Of a stretch of 64,000 nucleotides of DNA, positions 1-11,985 are shown in pieces. Numbering within the stretch: the stretch's first letter is position 1; every line of letters starts with the position of its first letter. Position numbers and translations under genes: made by a program. Location: the NCBI RefSeq assembly GCF_040712315.1, contig NC_134013.1:18511001-18575000 (forward strand), read 5' to 3'. The DNA is from Castanea sativa. Taxonomy: Eukaryota; Streptophyta; Magnoliopsida; Fagales; Fagaceae. The notes under the pieces were generated by a model. That model was not told where the DNA came from. It did not search any database and worked only from the letters and a program-made list of their open reading frames with translations.

Positions 1-1556
1 TCTCCAGACCCACACACACACACACACACAAGCATGGAAAAGTGGAATTTTCAATTAACGTTTGGCATAGAACATAAAGATTTGTAAGTTTCTGTGAGTG
101 TGCATGGACTTGTGTGGCATGTTGATCATATCTGTGTTCATGTTTAATGTTGGAAACTTCATGATCTGATTTTGTCTGTTGCACAATGGTTCTGATGTAT
201 AGGTTTCTTTAAACTGCACACTGTAACGTCTATTGGCATTTATTGGTATAAATGGATTAGAATATTATCCACCTTGTGTCCCTCTAATTTTGGTGTTGTA
301 CTTAACCCCCTAATGTCCCTCAAATTTCAAAATTTGCAATTAACCCCCTGAACTTCCAAATTGCTGTCATTCTGGTCCCTCAAGTATAATTTTGTTTTCT
401 TAGTTTTAATGCTAAAATGTGTCATTTAGGGGTAGTCGACGGTCAGTGGTAAACAAAATTTTATGGGGGGGCCTAATTGATAGCAATTTAAAAGTACAGG
501 AGGTTAATTGCAAATCTTAAATTTGAGTAACCAAAATTACAATGACACTAAACTTAGAGGGAGTAAAATGTAATTTAGTCTACATAATAATTCCTTTTAG
601 AGGGATATGGCTGAAGTGATTTTGTACAGTTTTAGATATTTGGGTATCAGCCGCAATGTGGTTGCAGAACTTGGAGGCCTTTGTCAAGAGATGTTAGTAA
701 TTGGATCTGTACCATGTGTGTTTTATTCCGAGTTATGTGACTTTGCTACAGAATTTGGATGGCACAATTCACTTATTTTGATTAGGCACTGTGGTCCTAT
801 GCTATCCTATCTGGACCAGTGACTTGTGTTTACCACACCATGAAGGCAGTCTCAGTGGTGACTGCTCAATAGGGGAATCTTCAAAGGCATGATTTGTGGA
901 TACTTGAACTTTCTCTTGCTTAACTTTGGTATTGTCGAAGGAAGCTGTGCTTTAAGCTGTAGAGCTATATGTAGAAAATTTGCAATAATGAGCTTTAACT
1001 GAAAATATTTTCATGTGTGGAGCTTTGCTGAATTATAGTGATAAAGTGCTATGAAGTAGTTACACCTGTTTAGTAATCATGTTTGATAAAGGGCTTTTAG
1101 ATGTGAGAAATTAAAAAAAAAAGGTTTATTTTATCATTTTTACTATTATTTTACTGGTATTAGTCTATATTTAGTACTAGTTGTTGTTGTTAATATTGCT
1201 ATTAGTCTCTCTTTCTTAAACTAGGTGAGCATGGTTGTCATTTTGAAAAATAAGCATGGGCATTTCTATCAATATTTATTTTATTAAAAGCTAGAACAAT
1301 GTGCTAGAGAGCTTTAACACTAAAAGCTTGGAATTCCCAGTTTTAGCTTAAAGCAGATTTTTGTTATATAATCATATTATCACCATTATCTTAATCATAG
1401 AATTTATTTTCTTTATGGGCATTTTAAACTAATTAATTTTCGCACGTGTAAAAACCAAGGGCTATTTATTGCTCACATATAACTTATCTTCTTGTTCTTA
1501 CCTTTGGAATGTCAAAGATAGATAACTCTGCGAATCTCTATTTTATGTTTGTGTAG
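1..1556 (+). other. Intron of the PP2C gene, containing a MITE-like repeat
   Basis: No exon of the PP2C gene can be found here. The first recognisable exon (1557) opens inside the DGHGG metal-binding motif, so the N-terminal exon must lie before base 1. Bases about 270-590 look like an old inserted repeat. Their ends are loosely inverted copies (a CCCTCTAATTTTGGTGT-like arm on the left and, read in reverse, CCCTCTAAGTTTAGTGT on the right). The small ORF at 607-822 resembles nothing I recognise and sits inside the intron, so I do not call it a gene. Confidence 0.6.
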
Positions 1557-4500
1557 GTCATGGAGGGGCCCGAGCTGCTGAATATGTCAAACACAACCTT
1601 TTCAGTAATTTGATCAAGCATCCAAAGTTTATTTCCGATACCAAATCAGCTATAGGTTTTGCACATCTTGTCTTACCATTGTGGTTTCTTTCTTAATGTT
1701 CTACAATATGCTATTGTTAGAAAATCATTTAGCGTTTCTCTTAACTTGTTCTCTCTCTGTACAGCTGATGCATACAATCATACAGACTCTGAGTTTCTGA
1801 AATCGGAAAATAGTCAGAACAGAGACGCTGGATCAACTGCTTCCACTGCCATCCTAGTTGGTGACCGTTTGCTTGTTGCAAATGTTGGAGATTCCAGGGC
1901 GGTTATATGCAGGGGTGGTAATGGTAAGTCTCATAAGTATTATTTATTTATTTACTTATGTATGTATTTTTGTAGGGATTTGGTATCCATTTCACTAAGA
2001 CATTTAAAAGCTTGATGTTAAAGGGATTTCTTCTTCTTCTTCTTCTTCTTATTTTCCCCTTAACTTGGCAGTTATTTATTACTATAATGGCTTTTGAGAA
2101 GTTTGATACTTGTCAAATTTGCTTCTTTTTTGACTTTTTATTATTTATTATTTTTTTTATAATTCCCCTGGTTTTATCTGTCTCTTCCCTCACCCCAAAT
2201 ACTTAAAAATTGTTCCCCCTGAAAGTTTTAAGTGGTATGATATTGGGGCCTATAATTGAATGCATAAGGAGTTGATTGTGGATATCTTATGTGCTCTCTT
2301 TTGCTTGTCTTTTCTTTTTTCATATATTCAAAATTCCTATCATGATTTCTTATCAATATCCAAGGTAGGTAATACGGTTTTTCTTTTTTTTATATTTATT
2401 TTTATATAATTTGTGGGTTTACTTTGCCAAAGTTTTTTTGACATTCACATTGTCTTTTTCTTTATAATATTATAAATCAACAAGCATTTGTAATCTTTTA
2501 CCGGCCTTTTATTCTTCAATGTACCTTGTTTCATATCTAATTTTGTATTGGGAAGCTTGTGTGTTGTTAATTAATGTGTTTATTTCATGAAGCACTACTA
2601 GATGTATTTAATCTATATTGTTTCTTCTTCTTTAATTTATTTCCTGGCTTGTCAGCATGGCACCAGATAGTAAGTATATGGATATTTTTGTGCATATGTT
2701 TTTAAAATTTCCTTGTGGTTCAGTTATTTCCTTTAGTAACTGGCAATCTCAGATTTTTTCTTGGCTAGAATTTGCTAACTAGGTTGTTTCTTTGCGTTCC
2801 TTTCTACTCGTGTTCTTGCAAGTGGGAAACATATGTCTTTGAGTGCTTTATGAAAGGTTTAAATATCAGTAAAATCCCATTTTTATCCACCCAAATGGAA
2901 AGAAAACCAAAAAAGGATACAGCAAAGTATGCCTTCATTCCTTGGGTTAAGTTTGTTCATTTTTTAATTCTTTCAAGGCATTCACTACCAATTTCTTTGG
3001 AGTTACTACGACTACCAAAGATCTGGCTTGTTATGGGAAAATACTTGGAAGCAAATTTTATGATGCATTATGTCTTACTGGAGGCTTAGTTTGTTTTCAT
3101 TTCTAGGAGTTCCACTGAAAAGTGCTGTAGATGATCTATTGGCTGTTTAATTATGGAGAGCAGATAATCACAATATATATAAAATTGTATCTTTTTCATG
3201 TGAGAGGATTCTGTTGACAATGTTCCGTCCTTCCTATTCTGTTAACTTGTTATATCATTTGTTTATCATCTTGTGATTTCCTGCAGCTATTGCTGTTTCC
3301 CGAGATCACAAGCCAGACCAAACTGATGAGCGACAACGGATTGAGGATGCTGGTGGATTTGTAATGTGGGCCGGTAAGTTCATCTCACATTAATTTTCAA
3401 GCTTTCTGGTAATCCGGTAAATTGCTTATGTCTTGGTGATTAAAAATTATGTCACAGGAACTTGGAGGGTTGGAGGAGTTCTTGCTGTTTCTCGTGCATT
3501 TGGTGATAGGCTTCTGAAGCAATACGTTGTTGCTGATCCAGAAATTCAGGTGGGATTCTTAACATTCTCTTTTGATGCTTACCATATAAAGTGAAGTCAT
3601 TTATTTCTATGTATGGTGGTTCAAATGAAAACTTAAGGTCACAGTTGTTGGTGGTGTTGTGGGAACACCAACCCCCCCCCCCACCCCCCCCCCAACCCAA
3701 CCCAACCCACTATCTACCTATCAAAAACAGTTAGTGCATGTGTGCGTGCATTTAAGCAGAGTAAAAATTGAAGATGCCAATGTTACTATGCCTGCACGTC
3801 TTACCTTTGTTTGCGCAATAGAAATTCTAGGTACCAAAAATTTATGTTAATTTGAAAATGTAAAAATTTTATTTTGGCATTTCTCAACTGACCTACATGT
3901 GTATTATTCATTCTGCTAGAGGAATGTTGTTCACCGACAGCAGTCCTATAATAGTACAAGTCTCTATTTAAGAGAGGTGTCTTCTGATTGATGCATTTGG
4001 TTGGGTTAGAGTGCCTCTTTCCATGCCTCTCATTTTTAGTTTTGTGTGGATAATTGGCCACTGACATTCTTATGGAACTTTCAGGAGGAAAAGATTGACA
4101 GCTCCCTTGAGTTTCTTATCCTTGCTAGTGATGGATTGTGGGATGTTGTCACAAATGAGGTTTGTCATTCTCGGTTTTTTTTTTTTGGTCTTGATGACAC
4201 CTGTTTCAAAAGGCTGAAAGTGGATTGTGTCCTAATCAAAAAGTTGTTTCATTGCAGTCTACCTCGTTACTAACCTAATGGATATTAATCTAGCATTTTA
4301 TCATTGACAGAAAGATGAGGGTTATTTCTTGTGATGAATTTTTGAATGGTTGTCGTGTTTATCTGACTTTTGAATTAACCAAACGTGCTGGTACTCCCAA
4401 CCTTTCAGCTCTCTGATTCTTTCTTCTTTCTCAGGAGGCTGTTGCTATGGTTCAGCCAATTGATGAGCCGGAACAGGCTGCAAAGAGGTTGATGCATGAA

Positions 4501-4593
4501 GCATATCAAAGAGGTAGTGCAGATAATATTACTATCGTTGTTGTCCGTTTCTTGGCCAATCAGGGAGGTTCCTCTCACAGCAGCTCTGTCTAA
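1557..4593 (+). CDS. Protein phosphatase 2C (PPM family), 5' partial
   Basis: This is a Mg/Mn-dependent Ser/Thr phosphatase. I see six exons: 1557-1655, 1765-1923, 3287-3373, 3458-3549, 4085-4159 and 4435-4593 (stop TAA 4591-4593). All junctions are GT..AG and the reading frame stays open across them. Motifs in order are [11 protein letters not shown] (second half of DGHGG), [24 protein letters not shown], a [17 protein letters not shown] block, [12 protein letters not shown] and [10 protein letters not shown]. Together they form the C-terminal two thirds of a PP2C catalytic core, with the Asp residues of SDG and ADN that bind metal in this family. The first exon (start Met and the motif with the first metal Asp) is missing to the left. 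The protein ends shortly after the core, with a Ser-rich tail. The style resembles the Arabidopsis WIN2/PP2C59 group (clade F), but that is an impression from memory. The target is unknown. Confidence 0.93.
2027..2049 (+). repeat. (CTT)n microsatellite in PP2C intron
   Basis: About seven TTC/CTT units lie in the large intron between the second and third visible exons of the PP2C gene. The rest of that intron (1924-3286) is T-rich and holds no other feature I can name. Confidence 0.8.
3671..3702 (+). repeat. C-rich low-complexity tract in PP2C intron
   Basis: Two runs of about ten C each are separated by an A, followed by CCCAA-type repeats. The tract lies in the intron 3550-4084. Long C runs are prone to sequencing and assembly error, so the exact length is uncertain. 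Confidence 0.8.
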
Positions 4594-4615
4594 GCACCCT
4601 TCCTTAGCTTGGTGC

Positions 4616-4621
4616 AATAAA
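4616..4621 (+). terminator. Candidate poly(A) signal of the PP2C gene
   Basis: AATAAA lies 23 bases after the PP2C stop codon and is followed by T/G-rich sequence. This is the only canonical signal close to the stop. Plant signals are loose, so the true cleavage site may differ. Confidence 0.4.
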
Positions 4622-5267
4622 ATCAAGTGTTTGTAGTGATAGGAGATCTTAGTGTTGTACCGTTTAAGGTTAGAGATATAAAAAAAACTCATTAGGTTGT
4701 TAATGTGTATCACATACTATCAGCTTATAGCATAGAGCTGTATCTGAGAGCTTAGTTACTGCGTTGGGTATTGAATTTAGCTAGAAAATCGTTGTTTGAA
4801 TATGTCAAAAACCTCCAAATTTCTTTATCATATTCTGTAAATGTGTTTGAACAAAAACTTTATTGCTATTTTCATTTGCATGGTAGGTAGTAATTTTTTT
4901 CAGGATAAATTACAATTTTGGATTCTAACGTTTAAACTAAATCAATTTGGTCCTTAATGTTCTAACCTTTATTGTGTCAAAATTGTCATTGCTGTTTAAT
5001 GATTGATAGAAAATGCAAACATTGCTAATGGTCGTATTTAAAAATATATATAAAAAAATGCCACCTAGATTGCCAAGTGGACTACCATGTGGCCTTAATT
5101 TTTTTTTGAGGAAAAAACAAATAAATAAAAATTGTTTTTTTAATTTTGTTTATAAAAATTTAACTTATTTTTTGGATAAAAGATTAGACAAGTGTTAGCC
5201 CTCTATTTGGTTACTAAGAAATTACAAGAAAAAAAAACAGAAATAATTTCAAAATACGGTAGATTTT

Positions 5268-5310
<43 letters not shown>

Positions 5311-5539
5311 AAGAATAAAACCAATTGATATCATCTCAAACTTACGCAGTTTCTACAGCTTTTAATTACCTTAATTTTTAAAAACAAGAAGTCAAAATTT
5401 TCTTTGAGGTTCTTCTATTTTCTCTGCATGAAACAAAAACCACACACCCTTCTCACCCAACAAATTCTTTTGGCTCCCCTCTCCAAATGGCCACTTCAAC
5501 TCGAACTCAGTTTATCTTATAGCTCTCAACCTTAATCCC
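4622..5539. other. Intergenic sequence, no gene seen
   Basis: AT-rich DNA downstream of PP2C. It contains a GGATAAATTACAATTTTGG-like motif (about 4903) that recurs in similar form at about 30168 and is typical of dispersed plant repeats. There is an (AT)n microsatellite at about 5274-5304. The small ORF at 5013-5198 shows no recognisable domain. Confidence 0.6.
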
Positions 5540-6550
5540 AACCACCTCATCCCTCCCAAATGGAAATGGCTTTGGAAACTCCCCACCCTTCCCAAAATCA
5601 TTACCTTCTTATGGTTAGCTTGTCATAATTGTCTTCCCACAAAAGATCTCCTCCTCTAAAGGAAAATCCTCTCTAAAGCCACATGTCCTCTCTGCAAGAA
5701 TTCTACTGAATTCATCCTCCATATCCTCAGAGACTATCCCATAGTATACCCCATCTGGGCGAACCTTGGAAACCTCCCCAAACAACAAGATTTTCACTCC
5801 TCTCAAATCCTAGACTGAATAAAAAAGATGACATCCTATTTCAGCACTACCCTTTTCCTTCCCAACATCCCTTGGAACGTAGCCTTCCCTATAGCAATTT
5901 GGACTATTTGGACAACTAGAAATAAGTTTGTCATGGAGAATAAAGCTTTTGTAACAAGCGAAATCCTGAAGAAGATCCAAGCCCTCTGCATCGATATATT
6001 CTTCTTTCTACCAATCAAGGAGGGAAAACTTTATCGTGTAAGTGTCCATATCAATTGGAACCCAACTCCCTGGGTTTTCTTCAAACTTAACACCGATGGC
6101 TTGGTGAATGGTAACTGGGGCAAAGCAAATGCTAGCGGGCTTATTAGAAACTCTATGGGAGAGTGGGTTGGAGGCTTCTCTAGACACATAGGGATCACTC
6201 ATTCCATGGCTGCTGAACTTTGGGGTCTCCATGATGGGCCGATTTTAGCAAAGAATCTAAGTTTAAGGAAAGCTTATCATTGAATTAGATGCTGAACCTA
6301 TGGTCACAATTCTTACATCACATGATGCCTTATATGATTCATCTCACCCTCGTAGTGCTTTGACCTCCCTCCTCCAGTCTTTTGAGGTAACCCGCATTCA
6401 CCACCTCTTTTGCGAAAGAAATCATTGCGCGGATTTTTTGGTAAAAAAATGGCCTCCTAGTAGTGATAGCTTTATTTTGTATTCGCACCCACTTTGTATT
6501 TTGTAGTTGTTTAATTATATTACCTTTTACCCCAAAAAAAAAAAAAAAAA
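5540..6550 (+). pseudogene. 3' fragment of a LINE (zinc-binding RT tail plus RNase H), with poly(A)
   Basis: The reading starts with a zf-RVT-type segment: a KWKWLWKLP-like block, then CPLCKNS and FILHIL. It runs on into an RNase H domain with the catalytic-style TDG at about 6094 and AELWGL at about 6212, followed by ELDAEP at about 6282. The frame is broken. There is an in-frame TAA near 5656, and a +1 shift near 6269 separates the AELWGL part from the ELDAEP part. A 17-base A run (6534-6550) follows the last stop and marks the retroposon's 3' end. The RT core and endonuclease are absent, so the copy is 5'-truncated. The exact 5' boundary and target duplication could not be fixed. It is dead and is not a host gene. 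Confidence 0.82.
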
Positions 6551-7314
6551 CTGGATTGGATGGGTAAGGGTAAAAGTTTGTTTGGGGTTTGTTTGGGGCG
6601 AAGTAATGTGCAGTTTGGTGGGGGGCATGGATCAAAAGGAGGAGAAGAGGTATTTCTCAACCGAACTTTGGTGGCCATCGATCCGCTTAAATCCTCTGCT
6701 TCATTGCTGATCGGTCATTAGTGTCAAACTTAGACTGGTGTCGTTCATTTTGGTTGCTAAAGAGTTCTACAGCTCTCTCGCATTTATCTATTGAGTGATG
6801 TACTTGAACTTACATTTGGTGAAAAGCAAACAACAGTATGGACTTGCTTTTTAACAAAAAGTGGAAATTTTTATTTAAAGAGACAAAAACTGGATTGGGT
6901 GAATTGTTTTTGTTTCTAAGCTTTAACAAAAAAAGGGGGTGAAATCTGAAATTACTTTCCCCTAGACGCAGACAAGAACAACAATAAAAAGCATGCGTGG
7001 AGAGATACAACCAATATCAAAAAATAATAAATTCGAAATAGAAATAACAAAATATAAAGCTAGAAAATAATAAAAATTTAAACTAGATAATAACAACAAT
7101 AGAACTATAAAACATGTAAAACCAATAAATGCTTAAATATAGAATAGAACATAATAATGAAATTGAAATTGTAAGTATTATTATTGAAATTAGGAAAACT
7201 TACAATGAAGTTTGATGTAAGTGGGAATTGAAGTATTTAGAACTTACATTTTCAAGCAGAAGTGAAAGAAAAAAAAAAGAATAAAAGAATAAATGCTAGA
7301 AAATACTATAATAT
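6551..7314. other. Intergenic sequence, no gene seen
   Basis: AT-rich sequence between the LINE poly(A) and the first SINE. The short ORFs lack recognisable domains and show no coding-like composition. Confidence 0.5.
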
Positions 7315-7437
7315 AAGTGTTTGTAAGGTATGAGAGGTAAGGTCGGGGTTCAAGCTTCTAAAAGGGATCTTTACACACATACACTTAGATTAGATTAGAG
7401 AGTAGAATTTCTATTTTGTATAAAATAAAAAAAAAAG
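7315..7437 (+). mobile_element. tRNA-derived SINE, 5'-truncated copy of the 9.6-kb family
   Basis: It contains a Pol III B box (GGTTCAAGC, 7347-7355), then the shared body ACACTTAGATTAGATTAGAG and a TTTTGTATAAAATAAAA tail, also present at 9581-9733. The A box is not visible, so the 5' part is missing or decayed. GAAAATACT occurs on both sides (about 7299 and 7450), but the right copy is not directly against the tail, so it is only a weak target-duplication candidate. Confidence 0.7.
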
Positions 7438-9177
7438 TAGGAAAACTTGAAAATACTGTAGTGCTTTTTTTTTTTTCTTAGAGAAATGCACTTCTAAATT
7501 TCTAATAGAAGTTAAAAAAAAAAATCCTCTTTGCTCCATTGTCACTAATTGTCTTGTTGATTTTTTTTTTTTAATCTTTGCTGCCATCATTTTGTCTATG
7601 ATTTCTTTTTGGTAATGAGATTCATTATTGACTTTTTGAGTCACTTTTGACATTGGTTACTCATAGAGAAATGCATTTCTTTGCTTTTGCTCTTTGGTGG
7701 ACTTCAGTTAGATTTCTTTTGCTTTTATCTTCAAAATGAAAATATAAGAGAGAGAGAGAGAGCCTAGATCAAACAATGTGGACAAGGCATGCAGGTTGCC
7801 CTTGCACACTATATGAGCAAACCAAAGTATGCTTCAAACTATAATCAAACCATTACTTCTACGCATAAGAGCAAACCAAAGTATCAATATTTTCGTTGTT
7901 TCTCAACAAAATAAAGTATTATATCTTCGTCAAAATTAATGGAAGAGAGGAAAATTGCTGGCCGCCTCTAAAGGACGAGAAGGTCAAATATTTAGAGCTT
8001 TACTTGTTGGAAGGTGCCCTTTTTTTTTTCCCCTATATTTTATATACTCTCTGCGCGCCTTGCCGACCAAGCCATAAATATTAAATGATAATGAAGACAA
8101 ACAGAAATCATGCCTTGGCAAGCAAGGCTGAAAAACTATGCCCAAAGCCACAAATTATATTATTGGTAACCTTTGTTATTTCCAACTACAACCAATATAA
8201 AAACAATAATTAAAAAGAAAAAAGAAAAGAAAAAAAGAGGACACTTTCCACTATAAATTAAGCTCAAGGTCCTTATGGAAACCATCACCAATTGTATATC
8301 TGACCCTTCCCATCAATGGCTTCCATAAACTCTCTCTCTCCCATTCTTAATGTGTGGGTTTTAAGTTTTAACCTGTTTTTCTTTTCCCCTATTTCCGGTT
8401 ACTTTCTTTAATTTGTTGTATAGTATTATTTATAGAGGACGATGAGGATATAATATTGGTTTGCTCGTCGTGCGTAATGGCAAATTCCTTGCCTTGCCGA
8501 AATACCTTGATTGATCTGAGTCCTCTCTCTCTCTCTCCATATGCATGCGCATTTCTTCATGTTAGAATGTATCTTTAATTTGTAAGAGAAGTTTTTTATT
8601 TCGGTAATTATAGATTTACATTGTACTATATCTTACATTTTACATTTCCATTATCAATTTATATATTATATTGTACACATTTGTTTAGTTTACAATATAA
8701 ATCTTACATATTATAGGTTTACATTGTACCATCAAGGTATACCTAACATTGTACATGCACATTTGTTTATTTTACAATGTAAACTTTACATGCATATTTG
8801 TTTATTTTTATTTTGTTTTGTACAACCGTGCAAATAATCTAATTAAATGCTAGTTTGGTTTGGTTTTGATTGGTTTTTTTTTATTCATATGACTTTTTGA
8901 AAGTCACTTTTTAATAAAGAAATAGGCTTATTTTTACTCAATTTATTTTTTAAAGTAAGATTATATTATACTTTTGATCCTTAAAATTTGACTTATTTTT
9001 ATTTTAGTTCACAACTTTCTTATTATAGTCTTTTCATCTGTCTCCTTTACTAAATTGGCCGTTAGAAGAGAGTAAACTCAAAAGAAAGGAAACCGTTTTA
9101 TTAGCACTTAATTCTTTATGAGTTTAAGATTTAATGTATTTTTTAAGTTATTTCGTAAGTTTTTTTTTTTTTTTTTT
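7438..9177. other. Intergenic AT-rich DNA with a local tandem-like repeat
   Basis: No gene seen. Bases 8605-8815 repeat variants of TTTACATTGTACCAT and ACATTTGTTTATTTTACAAT several times, in direct and inverted order. Short GA runs occur near 7749. A pyrimidine-rich stretch at 8320-8530 does not lead into any recognisable coding sequence. Confidence 0.5.
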
Positions 9178-9488
9178 TTTAATTTGAGAAACACACACAC
9201 ACACACATATGAGGAGAGGATGAGATAAGGGAATACACTCACACGCCAATACCAAAACTGCATGTGACAGTTAGTGTTGCGGAACAAGTAATAAACCCTT
9301 TCTCAATATCACACCTTAATGATGTGGGACGACTCGAGAACACTGAGTATATTTTTTTTATTTGAGAAACACACACACACACATAAGAGCAGAGGATGAG
9401 ATAAGGAAATACACTCACACATCAACACCAAAACTGCATGCGGTAGTTAGTGTCGCGGAGCAAGTGATATTGAGAAATTAACAAAAAA
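9178..9488 (+). repeat. Tandem repeat array, left arm (two copies)
   Basis: Two copies (about 9178-9355 and 9356-9488) of a unit of about 175 bp. Each reads GAGAAACACACACAC, then GATGAGATAAGG, AATACACTCACAC, AAAACTGCATG, a GCGGA(A/G)CAAGT motif and, in the first copy, ATGTGGGACGACTC. Three copies of the same unit lie in inverted orientation at 10610-11032. The CCCACATCGG-like motif is common in plant LTR-type repeats, but no LTR structure could be proved. Confidence 0.8.
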
Positions 9489-9580
9489 AAATTAAGGATG
9501 TGTGTGTGGAGGAGGGCAAGAAATCTCATTCATAAGTTATACATTTTACCCATAGAGGAGCTCAAGATTTCAATTAGGGG

Positions 9581-9733
9581 GACTACCGCACACCCTTGGT
9601 GCGATGGTCACTCCACAAGTATAAGTGCTTGTGGGGTGTGGGGGGGCAAAAGCCGAGGTTCAAGTCTCCAGGAGGGAGTTTCATACACATACACACTTAG
9701 ATTAGATTAGAGTAGAATTTTATCTTGTATAAA
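9581..9733 (+). mobile_element. tRNA-derived SINE with 9-bp target duplication
   Basis: A 153-bp element with an A-box-like TGGTGCGATGG (9598-9608), a B box GGTTCAAGTCT (about 9658-9668) and an A-rich tail of ATAAAATAAA type. It is flanked by perfect AATTAGGGG repeats (9572-9580 and 9734-9742), the expected mark of LINE-dependent insertion. The body matches the truncated copy at 7315-7437. Confidence 0.85.
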
Positions 9734-9742
9734 AATAAAATA

Positions 9743-10119
9743 AAATTAGGGGATGAAAATCCATATTACCATTCATTTAGTATTAACAATATATCAACAA
9801 ATGAAAAGACTCAAAAGTAATTTGTTTCTTAATATAAAATCACTAATTATAAATTTATAAGTTCTCATTATGATATTAATTAATTAACTGTATTATGTGC
9901 ATTAGTCATTGAATTTGTAGTATGTGTGTGTCGCATTTAACTTTATTATGTAATAATTGCTAAGTAGCCCCTAACTAAGTCTACGTAAGATAGTGCATGT
10001 ATTCTAAAGTATCATAAAATATTTATTACTATATTTAGAGATGGAAGAGTGACTCCATCTCTAATTTCACGCATGCCCTACCTCATCCATTTTTTTACTT
10101 TTTTTTTTCCTTCATATTT
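9743..10119. other. AT-rich spacer, nothing recognised
   Basis: Spacer between two SINEs, inside the loop formed by the two oppositely oriented tandem arrays. No coding signal. Confidence 0.5.
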
Positions 10120-10250
10120 TTACAGCTGAACAATAGGTGGAGAGTTCAAGTTCAGAAATTAATCTCTTTCTAAAAAAAAGCATTTGTTATAAGGTTATCT
10201 ACCATAACCTTTCTCCCTCCTCACAAAAGTGTGAGTTTTGTATAAAGAGT
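10120..10250 (+). mobile_element. Degenerate SINE related to the 47.96-kb copy
   Basis: GAGTTCAAGTTCAG (about 10142) resembles a decayed B box. The 3' part CCTCCTCACAAAAGTGTGAG parallels the CCCAAAAGTGGGAGTTTTGTG tail of the SINE at 47963-48140. The A box is not visible and no target duplication was found. Confidence 0.45.
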
Positions 10251-10609
10251 ATTATCTTCCTTTTTTGAATGATTTATTTACAGCTATAGAAGCCTTGCTG
10301 CGGCTCCACAAAGTCATATTAGGAGAAAAGATAAAATGTGTAAATATAGGGCTTTACTTTATAAAATTTATATCCTGTGTAACTGTATTCGAATTCTTGA
10401 CATTGGGTAGGGGCCCATGGGTCCCCACTTCCCCTAGCTTTCAAAGATTTCCCTCCTCCCTCTTATAATTTCATAAAAAAATATTGCTAATGACCCTCCT
10501 TAAAACATCAAATTACTAAGGAGGAGATCATAAAAACATCCTTCTATCTTAGGCCACATTATAGACTAATGTTTAGGGTTTTATTTTATTTTATTTTTGA
10601 TAATTCAAT
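10251..10609. other. AT-rich spacer, nothing recognised
   Basis: The short ORF 10238-10468 has no recognisable domain and overlaps the SINE tail, so it is not called a gene. Confidence 0.5.
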
Positions 10610-11032
10610 AGTTGGCGTGTGAGTTTCTCTTATCTCATCTCCCTTCCCCTATATATATATATGTGTGTGTGTGTGTCTGTTTCTCAAAAAAAAAAATAAT
10701 AATACTCAGTGTTGTTGAGTTGTCCCACATCGGTAAGGTGTGATATTGAGAAGGGGTTTATCACTTGCTCCGCGACACTAACTGTCGCATGCAGTTTTAA
10801 TGTTGACGTGTAAGTCTATTCCCTTATCTCATCCTCCTTCCCCTATATATATGTGTGTGTGTGTTTCTAAAAAAAAAAGATACTCAGTTTTGTTGAGTTA
10901 TTTCACATCGGTTTGCTCTGCGACACTAAATGCCGCATGCAGTTTTGGTGTTGGCGTGTGAGTGTATTCCCTTATCTCATCTCCTTCCCCTATATGTGTG
11001 TGTGTGTGTGTGTTTCTCAACAAAAAAAAAAA
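10610..11032 (-). repeat. Tandem repeat array, right arm (three copies, inverted relative to 9.2 kb)
   Basis: Three copies of the unit seen at 9178-9488, in the opposite orientation. Read on the + strand each has GGCGTGTGAGT or a variant, CCCTTATCTCATC, TTCCCCTATATATATGTGTGTG, GTTTCTCAAAAAAA, then GTTGAGTTGTCCCACATCGG and GCGACACTAACTGTCGCATG. The units differ by small deletions; the middle one lost part of the GTGATATTGAGAAGGGG segment. With the left array this forms an inverted repeat around a loop of about 1.1 kb. Confidence 0.8.
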
Positions 11033-11799
11033 AGTTGAGGGAATGGAAATTGTATCATGCATGTCTCTATTAAAAATATCATGAGGTGCTAATTAAATTA
11101 CAAAGCTTTTAGTGGAATAACATGTTCAGTGTATCGTGGTATATTACTTTAATATTTAAAAATAAAAAGAAAAATTCACATTTTCCCTACTTTAATACAC
11201 ATGCACTACCTACCACCTGCGAATATTGCTTCTGCCTCCATAATCATTATACCTTTTACACGAGCAATCTCATTCAATTTTTGTTAATATGCGATTCTTA
11301 TAAGAAGTTTCAGAAAATTAAAACCTAACAAACATAAAATCAATTTGGTAATTGTACACTACATCAAGAAAGAACTATCGTCCACTTGAAACAGCAATGA
11401 AAGTTTTGTTCAAACACATTTTATTACAGCATATAATAATAGAATTTGGGGTTCTTTTCTTATTCAAAAGAGCGAATTTCCAAACTACATTCAAGAACCA
11501 ATGTTGGGAAAAAATAATTAGATAACAAAGGGGTTATAGGCACAATCACTTTGTTATCCTTATAGGCACAATCACTTTGTTATCCTTATGCAACATTTGC
11601 CTCCGCACAAGTTGTATATTATATTGAAGAAAGGAACAAAGTTGGTCACAAATAAAATTAATATAGCTTATTATAAACCAAAAAGATTAGACCCTAAGCA
11701 CGCTGTCGAAATATAATAAGGAGAGCAATTTTCGTGACTGCAACCTATCTTTGACGGATATATATATATATAAAAGGTCGGTAGATCTCTCTCTGTTTT
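11033..11799. other. Intergenic DNA with a short direct duplication
   Basis: No gene seen. A unit of about 26 bp (TATAGGCACAATCACTTTGT plus ATCCT) occurs twice in a row at about 11535-11588. Confidence 0.55.
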
Positions 11800-11985
11800 T
11801 TCTTTTCTTTTTTACTTCAAAAAGGTGGAATCATTTTATTAAAAGAAAAGTAATATAAGTATAAGAGGGTTCATGGGTTACACAAGGCTGATCAGCGAGC
11901 CTGAGCCCGTGGACCAGTAAAATACAACTCAAAAAATCTAGCTAGTGGGTCTTTTGATTTGCTACTAGCGCTTGATACTCATCAA

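Noticed and set aside
607..822. 71-codon ORF upstream of the PP2C exons
   Set aside because: It lies in an intron, has no PP2C-like sequence or other domain, and no splice sites join it in frame to exon 1557.
9581..9733. A functional tRNA gene suggested by A and B boxes
   Set aside because: No cloverleaf or anticodon arm can be formed, and an A-rich tail and target duplication show a SINE.
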